Notes: generated by a model from the letters alone, not told the origin. A stretch of 34,313 bases of DNA from Akkermansia muciniphila (GCA_945900775.1 CAMDJP010000033.1:1-34313); one strand, 5' to 3'; positions 7,325 through 14,232 are shown, counted from the stretch's first letter. Numbers and translations are program-made.

Positions 7325-7606
7325 TTAATGTGCGCGCGGATGAGTCAGCGCCTGCACGAGGTCAGCGCGGGTGACCTCAGCGACGGGTTTGGGAATGGAA
7401 AAAGTGAGATACTCCTTAGGTGCGAGAGAGAGCACGATGCTGGTCTCCAGGTCCGGGCAATCGGGATCTTCGCAGGTCAACTCGTTGACAAGCACCAGCG
7501 CGGAATCGTCCACACGCATCAGCTCGCGCACCCAGGCCTTCAGCTCGGCAAGCTTAGCGATATCAGGCCCAGGGCGTGGGGTGGAGTCGATGAGGTTAAT
7601 TTTCAT
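7325..7606 (-). CDS. Conserved 93-aa small protein of COG0523/zinc loci
   Basis: The ATG at 7606 overlaps the stop of the upstream MerC-like gene as ATGA, which fixes the start; the frame upstream is low-complexity shadow. The product is 93 residues, soluble, starting MKINLIDSTP, with a helix AELKAWVREL, a core VLVNELTCEDPDCPDLETSI and a C-terminal SIPKPVAEVTRADLVQAL. The C-x4-C pair (CEDPDC) within a TELxCxxPxCPPLET-like block matches small proteins I remember next to cobW-type genes in alphaproteobacteria, often mislabelled nitrate reductase. A metal or chaperone-partner role is inferred from the company it keeps; no catalytic motif is visible. Confidence 0.78.
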   Translation of the reverse strand: MKINLIDSTPRPGPDIAKLAELKAWVRELMRVDDSALVLVNELTCEDPDCPDLETSIVLSLAPKEYLTFSIPKPVAEVTRADLVQALTHPRAH

Positions 7607-8040
7607 GGGCAGGTAGGGCAACCGGCACACCGGCGAACGAGGCGGAGGTTGAGCAGGTGCGCGGTGGCGATAGCCAGGCCGCCGGCGCACATCACGACGG
7701 CCTCGGTCCAGTTGGTGCGTTCCTTGGCGCAGCAGATGTCCGGTCCCAACCACTGCACCGCGTGCGTGACGGCCGCGCCGATGCCCAGCAGCAGGAAGAG
7801 GCCCCAGCGTCCGTGCGTGCGGCAGCCGCGCCACAGGCACGCCGCCGCGAGTGTCACCATCAGCCCGCACGCCGCGCGCTCGAACGCGCGGCTGGCCAGC
7901 AGCTCGCTGGCGAGCATCGGCAGCACGGTCACCACCACGGGCATCAGCAGACAATGCACCGCGCACGCGGTGGAGAGCACGGAGCCGAGCCGGTCCAGCG
8001 GCCGGAGCCAACGTGGGGCGGGGGCGGAAGAATTGTTCAT
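7603..8040 (-). CDS. MerC-like small membrane protein (copy 2)
   Basis: 145 residues from an ATG at 8040, which overlaps the stop of the Fur-family gene as ATGA; downstream it overlaps the 93-aa gene in the same way. The N-terminal region DRLGSVLSTACAVHC followed by LLMPVVVTVLPML is the MerC family signature, with Cys26 and Cys30. About four transmembrane helices follow, with a HLLNLRL block near the end. The tail CAGCPTCP adds a Cys cluster absent from the other MerC-like copy in this window. MerC proteins bring Hg(II) across the inner membrane; relatives in zinc-responsive loci are plausible low-affinity zinc carriers, which is my inference here. Confidence 0.85.
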   Translation of the reverse strand: MNNSSAPAPRWLRPLDRLGSVLSTACAVHCLLMPVVVTVLPMLASELLASRAFERAACGLMVTLAAACLWRGCRTHGRWGLFLLLGIGAAVTHAVQWLGPDICCAKERTNWTEAVVMCAGGLAIATAHLLNLRLVRRCAGCPTCP

Positions 8041-8558
8041 ACGGCAAGCATCTGGTTGAGGCGGATGCAGCGGTGGCAAAGGCCGCTGAACTCGAGCCAG
8101 TGGTATTGAATCTGGTAGCCCGTTCGCGCGGCCAGTCGCGCCTCGAACACGCGGAGTTCCGCGAGGTCCGTCACGCCGGCGGCGCGACCGCACTGTTCGC
8201 ACACGAGGTAATCCGCGCCGGCACAGGCGAGCCGCACGGCGCGCTGGCCCGCGACCACGGCGGGCCGCAGGATGCCGGCCGCCTCGAAACTCCGCACCGC
8301 GCGATACACGGTCACGAAGTGGCAGTGCGCCCGCGCCACCAGCTCGCGCACCAACGCCTCCACCACGATGGGCGCGGCTCGCGCGCACAGAAAATCCAGC
8401 ACCGCCTGCCGCGGCCCGGACAACAAGAGCCGCGCGGCCGCGCACCGGGCCAAGGCCCACTCCCGCCGGGCCGCCACCATCGCCGTGGGCAGGTCTGCTG
8501 CGCCCGCGCCGAGGGCGGAGGCTGGCGCGCACGCGCAGGGGGATGCGGATTGTCTCAT
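8037..8558 (-). CDS. Fur-family regulator (Zur-like) with a degenerate regulatory metal site
   Basis: 173 residues from ATG at 8558, ten bases after the stop of the first MerC-like gene. A longer frame exists but would run through that gene. Residues 1-25 are an unusual Cys/Ala-rich head (SPCACAP). The winged helix spans about 40-105, with the recognition region HFVTVYRAVRSFEAAGIL typical of Fur/Zur. The structural zinc site is intact: C120-x2-C123 and C161-x2-C164, with HWLEFSGLC near it. The His residues that normally precede the first CxxC (HHDHLxC in Fur) are replaced by CAGADYLVC, giving Gly114, Ala115 and Tyr117. It probably controls this island, but the altered site may change metal sensing. 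Confidence 0.87.
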   Translation of the reverse strand: MRQSASPCACAPASALGAGAADLPTAMVAARREWALARCAAARLLLSGPRQAVLDFLCARAAPIVVEALVRELVARAHCHFVTVYRAVRSFEAAGILRPAVVAGQRAVRLACAGADYLVCEQCGRAAGVTDLAELRVFEARLAARTGYQIQYHWLEFSGLCHRCIRLNQMLAV

Positions 8559-8568
8559 GGTGGCAGGC

Positions 8569-8952
8569 TTACTCGCGGTCGGCCCAGTAACTGAGGGAGT
8601 GGTTGAGGCGGTGAGCGACAATCAGCAGCACGCTGCCGAGGGCGGTGAGGACGATTTCCGCCGCACCCTCCGCCTTGAAGCGCGCGGCGAGCACACAGCC
8701 TAGGCCAGATAAGGCCCAGCCCCAGATGCGACTCTCGCCGTGCTTGAGCCAACCGGGGATGAAGGCCGCGAGGCTCGTGCAGACCACCACTCCGGCGAGC
8801 ACTTGGTGGGTGAGCGGGCTGGCAAAGAGCCCTGCCATCACGCCGGGGAAAAGGGCAACTGCCATCGGGACAAAAAGGCAGTGGACGGCGCAAACTCCGG
8901 AGGCGGCGATGCCAGCCCGGTCGGCAGTGGAGCGATAGACAGGAGATTTCAT
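8569..8952 (-). CDS. MerC-like small membrane protein (copy 1)
   Basis: 127 residues from ATG at 8952. The head DRAGIAASGVCAVHC with Cys21 and Cys25, followed by LFVPMAVALFPG, is the MerC signature; about four hydrophobic helices follow and the end has the conserved HRLNHSL block. It lies 19 bases after the 104-aa gene and ten bases before the Fur-family gene, so the order is MerC, regulator, MerC. It differs clearly from copy 2, being shorter and without the Cys-rich tail, so the pair is an old duplication or two separate acquisitions. A metal uptake role in the inner membrane is inferred from the family and context. Confidence 0.85.
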   Translation of the reverse strand: MKSPVYRSTADRAGIAASGVCAVHCLFVPMAVALFPGVMAGLFASPLTHQVLAGVVVCTSLAAFIPGWLKHGESRIWGWALSGLGCVLAARFKAEGAAEIVLTALGSVLLIVAHRLNHSLSYWADRE

Positions 8953-8971
8953 GCAGGGAAGAATCAGTGGC

Positions 8972-9286
8972 TCAGTTTTCGTTGCCCTTGGGGAAGTTGA
9001 ACTTCACGTCCTTGAACTGCTTCCCTTTCACATCCACGAGCTTCACCACGGCGTCGAAGTTCGTCGCGGTCTTGACCCAGTCCGCCTGGGGCGTGGGGTT
9101 CGTGGCTTGGGGTTTCGCGATGTTTGTAGCGGCGAGTTTCTGGCGGACTTCGGTGGTGTGAGAAATGATAATGTCCAAGTGCGCGCCTAATGCGTGCGTC
9201 ATGAGGAAGGCCGCGAGCAGCAGCAAGACAGTTTGCCATCGGGTCAGACTGGTTGGTGCGGTAGGGCGACTGGATTTAGTGACCAT
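8972..9286 (-). CDS. Small single-pass membrane protein, unknown function
   Basis: 104 residues from ATG at 9286, overlapping the 3' end of the upstream COG0523 gene by 11 bases in another frame. One transmembrane helix lies at about residues 18-36 ([20 protein letters not shown]), followed by a polar domain of about 65 residues with repeated VK/FK pairs and no cysteines. The overlap with the GTPase gene and the short gap to the MerC-like gene place it in the operon. I recognise no family. A periplasmic facing of the C-terminal part is likely from the charge distribution around the helix. Confidence 0.72.
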   Translation of the reverse strand: MVTKSSRPTAPTSLTRWQTVLLLLAAFLMTHALGAHLDIIISHTTEVRQKLAATNIAKPQATNPTPQADWVKTATNFDAVVKLVDVKGKQFKDVKFNFPKGNEN

Positions 9287-10580
9287 AAGGTGCTTCGTTC
9301 ACGTTCACCGGCTCCAGTTGCTTCCACTCGGGGAACGGGTCCGGCAGTTGCGTCCATCCCTCGGGCCCTACTACCATCTCGCACGACGTGAGGAGGCATT
9401 TGTCGAGCGCGGCGCGCATTTTCTTCTCCTCAAACTGCTGGCCAATGAAGACAAGCTCCTGCCGGCGGTCGCCGTGGGGCTTTTCGGAGAGGCGTTTGAT
9501 TTCCGCGAGCGAAGCCTTATCTGTCGGCCAGTATTTCTTGTCGACCGCCGCCCACCAGAAGCCGGCGCATTTGTGCACACCGGTGCTGCCGGCTTGTTGC
9601 CAAAGCCCGGCATGTTCCATGCGCGTAGCGAGCCAGAAGTAGCCCTTGCTGCGGCGCAGTCCGCGCCAGTCCTGGTGCAGGAATTTCCAGAAGCGTTGCG
9701 GATGAAACGGTCGGCGCACGCGATAAACAAAACTGCCGATGCCGTATTCCTCCTTCTCCGACTGTTCCTCACCGCGCATCACCTTCATCCAGCCGGGCGC
9801 CTGTTGCGCGGCGGCGAAGTCGAACCGCCCGGTGTCGAGCACCTCCTTGAGCGGCACGCGACCGTGCTCAGACTCGGCGATATGCGCACGCGGATTGAGC
9901 TTGGTCAAAATCGCTCGTAGTGACTTTTGTTGCGCGGCGGTGACAAGGTCAGTCTTATTCAGCACGATCACATCGCAGAACTCGACCTGGTCAATCAGGA
10001 GATCCGTGACGGTGCGTTCGTCGTCGGCGTTCAGCGCGGCGCGGCGTTTCTTGAGCGAGTCGGACTGCTTGAAGTCGCGCAGGAAATTCTTCGCATCGAC
10101 GACGGTCACCATCGTGTCGAGCCGTGCGACCTTGCTGAGCGTCTTGCCATCGGTGTCGGTGAAGGTGAACGTCTCCGCGACCGGTAGAGGCTCGCTGATG
10201 CCGGTGGATTCGATGAGCAGGTAATCGAATTTGCGCGCCTTCGCGAGCTTGCCAACCTCCTTGAGTAAATCCTCGCGCAGCGTGCAGCAGATACAGCCGT
10301 TCTGCATCTCGACGAGCTTTTCCTCGGTCCGCGAGAGTTTCGCACCGCCGTTGGCCACGAGGGCGCCGTCGATGTTCACCTCGCTCATGTCGTTGACTAT
10401 TACAGCGACCCGCAGGCCTTCTCGGTTTTGGAGGACGTGGTTGAGCAACGTGGTCTTACCGGCACCCAGAAACCCGGAGAGCACGGTGACGGGGATGCGC
10501 AGAGGCGCGACCCGGCGCTTCAGCGTCCGAGCGGTGGGTTTGGGGTGACGGCGGGGGTTGGTCGGGAGGTTGTTTTTCAT
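9276..10580 (-). CDS. COG0523 GTPase, CobW family, putative zinc chaperone (copy 2)
   Basis: 434 residues from ATG at 10580. It has a basic 28-residue N-terminal extension, the P-loop GFLGAGKTT (36-44), [16 protein letters not shown], the metal-binding GCICC (95-99), IESTG (123-127), NKTD (208-211), and the CobW C-terminal domain with [10 protein letters not shown] and [11 protein letters not shown]. This is the ZigA/YciC type architecture, distinct from copy 1 in having VNDMSE in place of ENEFGE and a Trp-rich C-terminal half. It is the first well-supported gene after the znuA-side terminator and therefore probably near the head of a second transcription unit. It shares an 11-base overlap with the 104-aa gene. 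Confidence 0.93.
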   Translation of the reverse strand: MKNNLPTNPRRHPKPTARTLKRRVAPLRIPVTVLSGFLGAGKTTLLNHVLQNREGLRVAVIVNDMSEVNIDGALVANGGAKLSRTEEKLVEMQNGCICCTLREDLLKEVGKLAKARKFDYLLIESTGISEPLPVAETFTFTDTDGKTLSKVARLDTMVTVVDAKNFLRDFKQSDSLKKRRAALNADDERTVTDLLIDQVEFCDVIVLNKTDLVTAAQQKSLRAILTKLNPRAHIAESEHGRVPLKEVLDTGRFDFAAAQQAPGWMKVMRGEEQSEKEEYGIGSFVYRVRRPFHPQRFWKFLHQDWRGLRRSKGYFWLATRMEHAGLWQQAGSTGVHKCAGFWWAAVDKKYWPTDKASLAEIKRLSEKPHGDRRQELVFIGQQFEEKKMRAALDKCLLTSCEMVVGPEGWTQLPDPFPEWKQLEPVNVNEAPYGH

Positions 10581-10619
10581 GTGCGATGAAAAAGTGTGGG
10601 TGACTAACGAATCATCCGG

Positions 10620-10808
10620 TCACGACCGCCGTGTGCAGGCAGTCGTCGCAGCGGCCTTCACGTTACGGGAGCAAAGCGAGGTTAGAGGCGATTTGAAGTG
10701 GTGCGACCCAGACATGGCGAAGGACTTGGCCATGGCATAACCCTGAGCTCCGGGCTGCGAGTCAAGGTCCTGCACCACGGCAGTCAGGCGAAAAGAATGA
10801 TTCCTCAT
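10620..10808 (-). CDS. Possible 62-aa ORF upstream of the COG0523 operon
   Basis: ATG at 10808 has GGAG eight bases upstream (a GTG four codons earlier is also in frame). The 62-residue product starts MRNHSFRLTAVVQDLD and ends in a Lys/Ala/Thr-rich TACTRRS; I recognise no domain. It lies between the hairpin after znuA and the COG0523 gene, ending 39 bases before the latter. It might be a leader or small protein, or a chance frame in the 5' region. Confidence is low because composition alone does not separate these options. Confidence 0.3.
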   Translation of the reverse strand: MRNHSFRLTAVVQDLDSQPGAQGYAMAKSFAMSGSHHFKSPLTSLCSRNVKAAATTACTRRS

Positions 10809-10834
10809 GGGGAACTCCACGTCGGGCGGAGAAG

Positions 10835-10868
10835 GGTGGCTGTCGGAAAGTCAGAACCGACAGCCACC
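10835..10868 (-). terminator. Terminator-like hairpin after znuA
   Basis: Perfect 12-base inverted repeat GGTGGCTGTCGG / CCGACAGCCACC with a 10-base loop, 69 bases beyond the znuA stop. The run of T residues (GTTTTCTCTC) is on the plus-strand side, and on the minus strand the stem is followed by CTTCTCC. It may therefore act weakly for znuA, or in both directions. Confidence 0.6.
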
Positions 10869-10885
10869 GTTTTCTCTCGCAGGAG

Positions 10886-10906
10886 CCAGGCGCGATTTCA
10901 GCCTGG
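10886..10906 (-). terminator. Short hairpin just after znuA
   Basis: Six-base stem CCAGGC / GCCTGG with a 9-base loop lies 31 bases after the znuA stop, ahead of the stronger hairpin. It may help to stabilise the mRNA 3' end; on its own it is too short for a firm call. Confidence 0.25.
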
Positions 10907-10936
10907 TGATTAGTTTCGTGTGCGCGGGAAACGCTG

Positions 10937-11839
10937 TCAGTTTTGCAGGGCCTTCACGAGCGCACGCAGGTTGCAGTCAATGAGGTCGCAACAGTTCTTC
11001 GCCTCCGGTGACCCGCCGACTAAAATCGGGCAGATCACGAGCTTGGCACCAATGGAGTCGGCCACAAACTGTGGCGTCTTCCGGGCGCGATTGGGCTCCA
11101 TCATCACCAGCTTCACGCCGGCTGCCTTGGCGTTCGGGATGAGGGCGTTGATGTGCGTGGCCGTCGGCTCGATGCCGGGCTTCGGTTCAATCTGGCCGAC
11201 TATGTTGAACCCATAGGTGGCAGCGAGATACTCGAAGGATTTGTGATAGGTGATGACCTTCACGCCGCGCAAGGGAGCAGCCAGCTTTTCCCATTCAATC
11301 AACTTGTCGGTGAGTCGCTCACTAAAGCGCTTCAGGTTCGCGGCGTAGTATGCGGCGTTGGCGGGGTCGAGCCGCGCGAACGTCGCAGCGATAATCTCGG
11401 CCATCGGCTTGAAGTTCGCCGGGCCGAGGTTGAAGTGCGGGTTGCCAGCGGCATGAACATCGCCTTGCGAACGGTCGAGCTGCGTGGGTATTTCCAGCAA
11501 CTTCAGGCCGTGTGCGAGGACGATGTGACCGGGCGCGTTCGGCAGAATGCGAGGGTTGCGAGCATTCTGGACGAGCGGCGGCAGCCAACCGAGCTCCAGC
11601 TCCGCGCCTCCTTCGAGGAGGACATCGGCCTGGTTGAGCACGCGGATGAAGCTGGGCTTGGCGTCCACGAAGTGAGGGTCCTCCGTGCCTTTGGTGAGGC
11701 TGATGACTTTCACTTTGTCGCCGCCGATATCCTCGGCAAGCGAGGCGAAGTCGGGCAGCGTGGCAACAACGTTGAGCTTGGCATGCGCCACGCCCGTAAG
11801 CAGCCCGAGGGCTGCAAGCAGCGAGAACAAGTTTTTCAT
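10937..11839 (-). CDS. znuA: Zinc ABC transporter periplasmic binding protein (ZnuA/TroA type)
   Basis: 300 residues with a signal peptide (MKNLFSLLAALGLLTGVAHA). It belongs to the cluster A-I metal-binding proteins that capture Zn or Mn for the ABC importer. Candidate ligands are His56 (EDPHFVD), His135 (GNPHFNL) and His199 (TYHKSF), all at the family positions. There is no His-rich loop of the E. coli ZnuA type. The C-terminal region where many relatives have a fourth Asp/Glu ligand within an LYTDxLG-like block is replaced by CPILVGG followed by KNCCDLIDC, giving four cysteines (C270, C283, C284, C289). It follows the porin-like gene by 18 bases and ends before a hairpin. Confidence 0.93.
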   Translation of the reverse strand: MKNLFSLLAALGLLTGVAHAKLNVVATLPDFASLAEDIGGDKVKVISLTKGTEDPHFVDAKPSFIRVLNQADVLLEGGAELELGWLPPLVQNARNPRILPNAPGHIVLAHGLKLLEIPTQLDRSQGDVHAAGNPHFNLGPANFKPMAEIIAATFARLDPANAAYYAANLKRFSERLTDKLIEWEKLAAPLRGVKVITYHKSFEYLAATYGFNIVGQIEPKPGIEPTATHINALIPNAKAAGVKLVMMEPNRARKTPQFVADSIGAKLVICPILVGGSPEAKNCCDLIDCNLRALVKALQN

Positions 11840-11857
11840 GGCCTTAGAGAGGTCAGA

Positions 11858-13489
11858 TTAGAATTTGTGCGCGCCGTGGCTACCGAGCAGAAACTCGAAC
11901 TGGAGCCAGATCGAGTGGTCGTGCCCGATGTGCTTCCGGTCGTCGTAGTTGTATTGCAGCCGAATCTTGGAGAATTCGGATGGATACCAAGTGATGTTGG
12001 GCGAGAGACGCCAGCGGTCGCCACGGGAGTGGTCCGGCCCTGCCTCCTCGGTCAAACTCTGGTTATCAGTCTCGTTGTCAGCCTTCAAGAGGCCGCGCTT
12101 TTCGTAGGCCCCACGCTTACCGCCAACCCAATCGTAGCGGATTCCCGCCACCCAGCCGGGTCGGAAGCCATAGAGGAACTCCGTATAGGCGCCGTAGTCC
12201 GTGAGGGTCTCGGCGGCCATGACGGCGGCGAATTTGGTACCGTTGTTCATTGTGTCCACCAAGACGCCCGCATCGAATTTTCCGTTGTCGTCTTCGTCCT
12301 CTTCCGAGGACCAATCGAAGGCCCCGACTTGGTTTTTGCGGAGCATGGCTTCGGTCTTCCACGTCACGAACGGGAAGCCCTTCGTGTGGTTCGTAGGCTT
12401 CCATTTCCAGGTGAAGTCGGCCCCGACGATTTGCGTGACTGTTTTGCTGGCGAAGTTCTCTTCTCCAGAGTTATTAGGTCCGAAGGCCGCGGACACGCCC
12501 ATCAGGACGGTCTGTGAGTCGGTCAGCTCAAACGAAGTGACCAGACGGGGCGTGAAGAGCATGTCGGTAATAGTTTTCACGCCGCGGTCGTTATCGGGGT
12601 GACGGAACGTGCTAACAAGGGCGCCTTCTTCCGCCTCGTCCCCATGGGCGTGTCCTGCCCCACGAAAGCTGTAGGCGTTGGGGCCGTGACTGTTCTGGAT
12701 GGTCATGAAAAACTCCGAATAGAAGGGCGTGGGGAGCAACCAGGAGAGCCGCGCGCCGGGGTTTCTCATGCCGTCCGCCCCGAACATACGGTTGTTGATG
12801 AGCGGTTGGTCCACGAAAGACCACGAGTGCGGATGCGAGGGGTTCAAGCGGCCGAACTCGGTGAAGAATTGGCCAGCCTTAAGCTGCAGGTTGCCGGGCA
12901 ACGAGAGCGTTTCAAGATAAACCTCCTCTAACTCAAATAGGGATTCGCCGCTCGCGTCCATTCCATAGATGAGGTTCGCCTGACCACGAAAATAGGGGTC
13001 AACCATGCCTTCGAAAACAGTTTCAATGTTCTGCACGGTGAACCCACGCTGGTTCGGATCATGGCCACCGGGTTGCAATGCACCGATATCGTTCGCCGTC
13101 GAGGTGCCGGTGGTGAACAGGCCGATTAGGGACATGTTTAAGTAGCTTGCGCCTGAGCGACCCAAACCGATGGGGTCGCCGGGCTTCCACTTTTGTTCAA
13201 CCAGCCAGGGTTTGCTGGCCCAGTTGTTGGTGAGTTCGCTCACGCGACGCTCTAGATCCTGAATTTTTACATCGGGCGGAGTGACCTTCCCGCCAGGAGT
13301 GACTGGCTGACCTTTGATGGCTTCGAGTTGCTTCTTGAGCGACTCAATCTGCTCCGCCTGCTGTTTTTGCAGAAGGAGGAGTTGCTCGAATTGCTGTTTG
13401 AGTTCGACTGGTTTTGCTTCCTGCGCCACAAGCGACATCGCGCTCAAGGCAAGGGCGGAAGACAGGCCCACTAATTTCTTAAGTTTCAT
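11858..13489 (-). CDS. Outer-membrane porin-like protein with N-terminal coiled coil
   Basis: 543 residues with a signal peptide (MKLKKLVGLSSALALSAMSLVAQ). Residues about 28-60 form a Gln/Leu/Lys-rich coiled coil, then a Pro-rich linker and a second short helix, followed by a long region of alternating aromatic/polar strands typical of a beta-barrel and ending ...LQFEFLLGSHGAHKF. The coiled-coil plus barrel layout resembles trimeric porins of PVC and related bacteria. His/acidic patches (GAGHAHGDEAEEG and KHIGHDHS) may bind metal. It is 18 bases upstream of znuA and so probably provides the outer-membrane route for the metal; this role is inferred from context, not from a named family. Confidence 0.85.
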   Translation of the reverse strand: MKLKKLVGLSSALALSAMSLVAQEAKPVELKQQFEQLLLLQKQQAEQIESLKKQLEAIKGQPVTPGGKVTPPDVKIQDLERRVSELTNNWASKPWLVEQKWKPGDPIGLGRSGASYLNMSLIGLFTTGTSTANDIGALQPGGHDPNQRGFTVQNIETVFEGMVDPYFRGQANLIYGMDASGESLFELEEVYLETLSLPGNLQLKAGQFFTEFGRLNPSHPHSWSFVDQPLINNRMFGADGMRNPGARLSWLLPTPFYSEFFMTIQNSHGPNAYSFRGAGHAHGDEAEEGALVSTFRHPDNDRGVKTITDMLFTPRLVTSFELTDSQTVLMGVSAAFGPNNSGEENFASKTVTQIVGADFTWKWKPTNHTKGFPFVTWKTEAMLRKNQVGAFDWSSEEDEDDNGKFDAGVLVDTMNNGTKFAAVMAAETLTDYGAYTEFLYGFRPGWVAGIRYDWVGGKRGAYEKRGLLKADNETDNQSLTEEAGPDHSRGDRWRLSPNITWYPSEFSKIRLQYNYDDRKHIGHDHSIWLQFEFLLGSHGAHKF

Positions 13490-13582
13490 TTTAAATTGTT
13501 CTGAATTGGCGTCGCGTACAAAGCACGTGACAGGGTTTACCGACGGGACTGAACACTGACAGACTAACCGATGGCGGAGGGG

Positions 13583-13900
13583 TCAGACCGTCGGCGGAGC
13601 GCGACCGGAGGGGAGCAGGTGGGAAATGGGCGGGACGAAGGTGGAAACGGACGCGGCGGGTGAAAACGACTCGCCCCAGACTGCATCCGGAAGGGGTGCA
13701 TCGATCACGGGCACGGGGATTTTGCCGTCGGTGAAATGCTTAACGAGGCAGTCGTGATCTGGTGCGTCGTGGTGCTCGTGGACGCAAGCATGGGCCTCGG
13801 GAGTGACCGCTAGAAAACCAACCGTCACCAACCCAAATGCCAACGCTAGAGCGACGAGGAATCGCACAGCGGAGAAACGAGTTTGGCGTCTATGTTGCAA
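13583..13900 (-). CDS. Exported His/Cys-rich small protein, putative periplasmic metal binder
   Basis: Up to 105 residues. The longest start is a TTG at 13900; a GTG at 13867 would leave a good signal peptide (VRFLVALALAFGLVTVGF) and is equally possible, since the TTG lies inside the palindrome near the predicted transcript start. After cleavage near EAHA comes the motif CVHEHHDAPDHDC with a further His four residues on, a dense set of potential zinc ligands (2 Cys, 5 His). The rest is Pro-rich without motifs. A 93-base gap separates it from the porin-like gene. It is first in the island and probably buffers or carries metal in the periplasm; this is inference. Confidence 0.75.
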   Translation of the reverse strand: MQHRRQTRFSAVRFLVALALAFGLVTVGFLAVTPEAHACVHEHHDAPDHDCLVKHFTDGKIPVPVIDAPLPDAVWGESFSPAASVSTFVPPISHLLPSGRAPPTV

Positions 13901-13910
13901 AACGTTTGCA
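13896..13910 (-). promoter_or_regulatory. Palindromic candidate Fur/Zur operator
   Basis: TGCAAA-ACG-TTTGCA is a perfect 6-3-6 inverted repeat directly downstream of the -10 element of the first gene in the zinc island, where a bound repressor would block transcription. I find no second copy in the window, so the assignment to the Fur-family protein of this island rests on position and symmetry only. Confidence 0.5.
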
Positions 13911-13938
13911 GTTATATAGAAGGTGAACCGCGATGCAA
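13911..13938 (-). promoter_or_regulatory. Probable sigma-70 promoter of the zinc island
   Basis: On the minus strand TTGCAT (13938-13933), 16 bases, then TATAAC (13916-13911). The -10 matches the consensus in five of six positions, the -35 in three. Transcription would start at about 13900-13905, so the first gene has a very short or no leader. Confidence 0.5.
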
Positions 13939-14184
13939 GCGGTATTTTCGGCGCGCAGCTTAATGGACAGGTGATGAAATTTGTCGGGAAGTCAGGTGTT
14001 CCAGTCGAGCGGATTACAGATGCAAAGCACGGGTTGTCGGGTTGTAGTTATGGAGTTCCAAACAAGGGGTTAATTGAAACGAAGAAAAATCGCTTGGAAA
14101 CGAATTTTAAGTCGCGTGGGCCTGTGATTTCACCACACCAGCAGAGATCGGGTCTCTAACTGCTCGAGGCCACAGCAAAAGCAG
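13939..14184. other. Intergenic stretch between the two operons
   Basis: The gap between the envelope operon and the zinc island runs 13901-14232; this is the part outside the promoter and terminator. A 78-codon plus-strand frame (13923-14159) crosses it, but it has no recognisable domain, begins inside the promoter and lacks a ribosome binding site, so I do not call it. I see no repeats or RNA gene. Confidence 0.4.
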
Positions 14185-14209
14185 AACGGCCGGCGAAAGG
14201 CCGGCCGTT
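14185..14209 (-). terminator. Strong terminator of the envelope operon
   Basis: Perfect 10-base stem AACGGCCGGC / GCCGGCCGTT with a 5-base loop, 24 bases after the last gene. On the minus strand it is followed by CTGCTTTTGC, a modest T-run, which suits an intrinsic terminator. Confidence 0.75.
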
Positions 14210-14232
14210 GTGCGACAGTCGTTCCGCGATGA

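Larger units (their letters stand above)
10581..10936. other. 356-base gap between znuA and the COG0523 operon
   Basis: This gap divides the island into two probable transcription units. It holds two hairpins near the znuA side and the uncertain 62-aa ORF. The 40 bases before the COG0523 ATG carry a T-rich run but no convincing -10/-35 pair, and I find no copy of the palindrome seen at 13896-13910. Confidence 0.5.

Noticed and set aside
6719-8059. Long plus-strand frame of 446 codons opposite the COG0523 and MerC-like genes
   Set aside because: It lies antisense to three genes with clear family motifs and has no domain of its own; it arises from GC-rich codon bias.
11153-12517. Long plus-strand frame of 454 codons opposite znuA and the porin-like gene
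   Set aside because: Antisense to two well-supported genes, and it crosses their junction; the sequence has no recognisable motif.
13923-14159. 78-codon plus-strand frame between the two operons
   Set aside because: It begins within the minus-strand promoter, lacks a ribosome binding site and resembles no protein I know.
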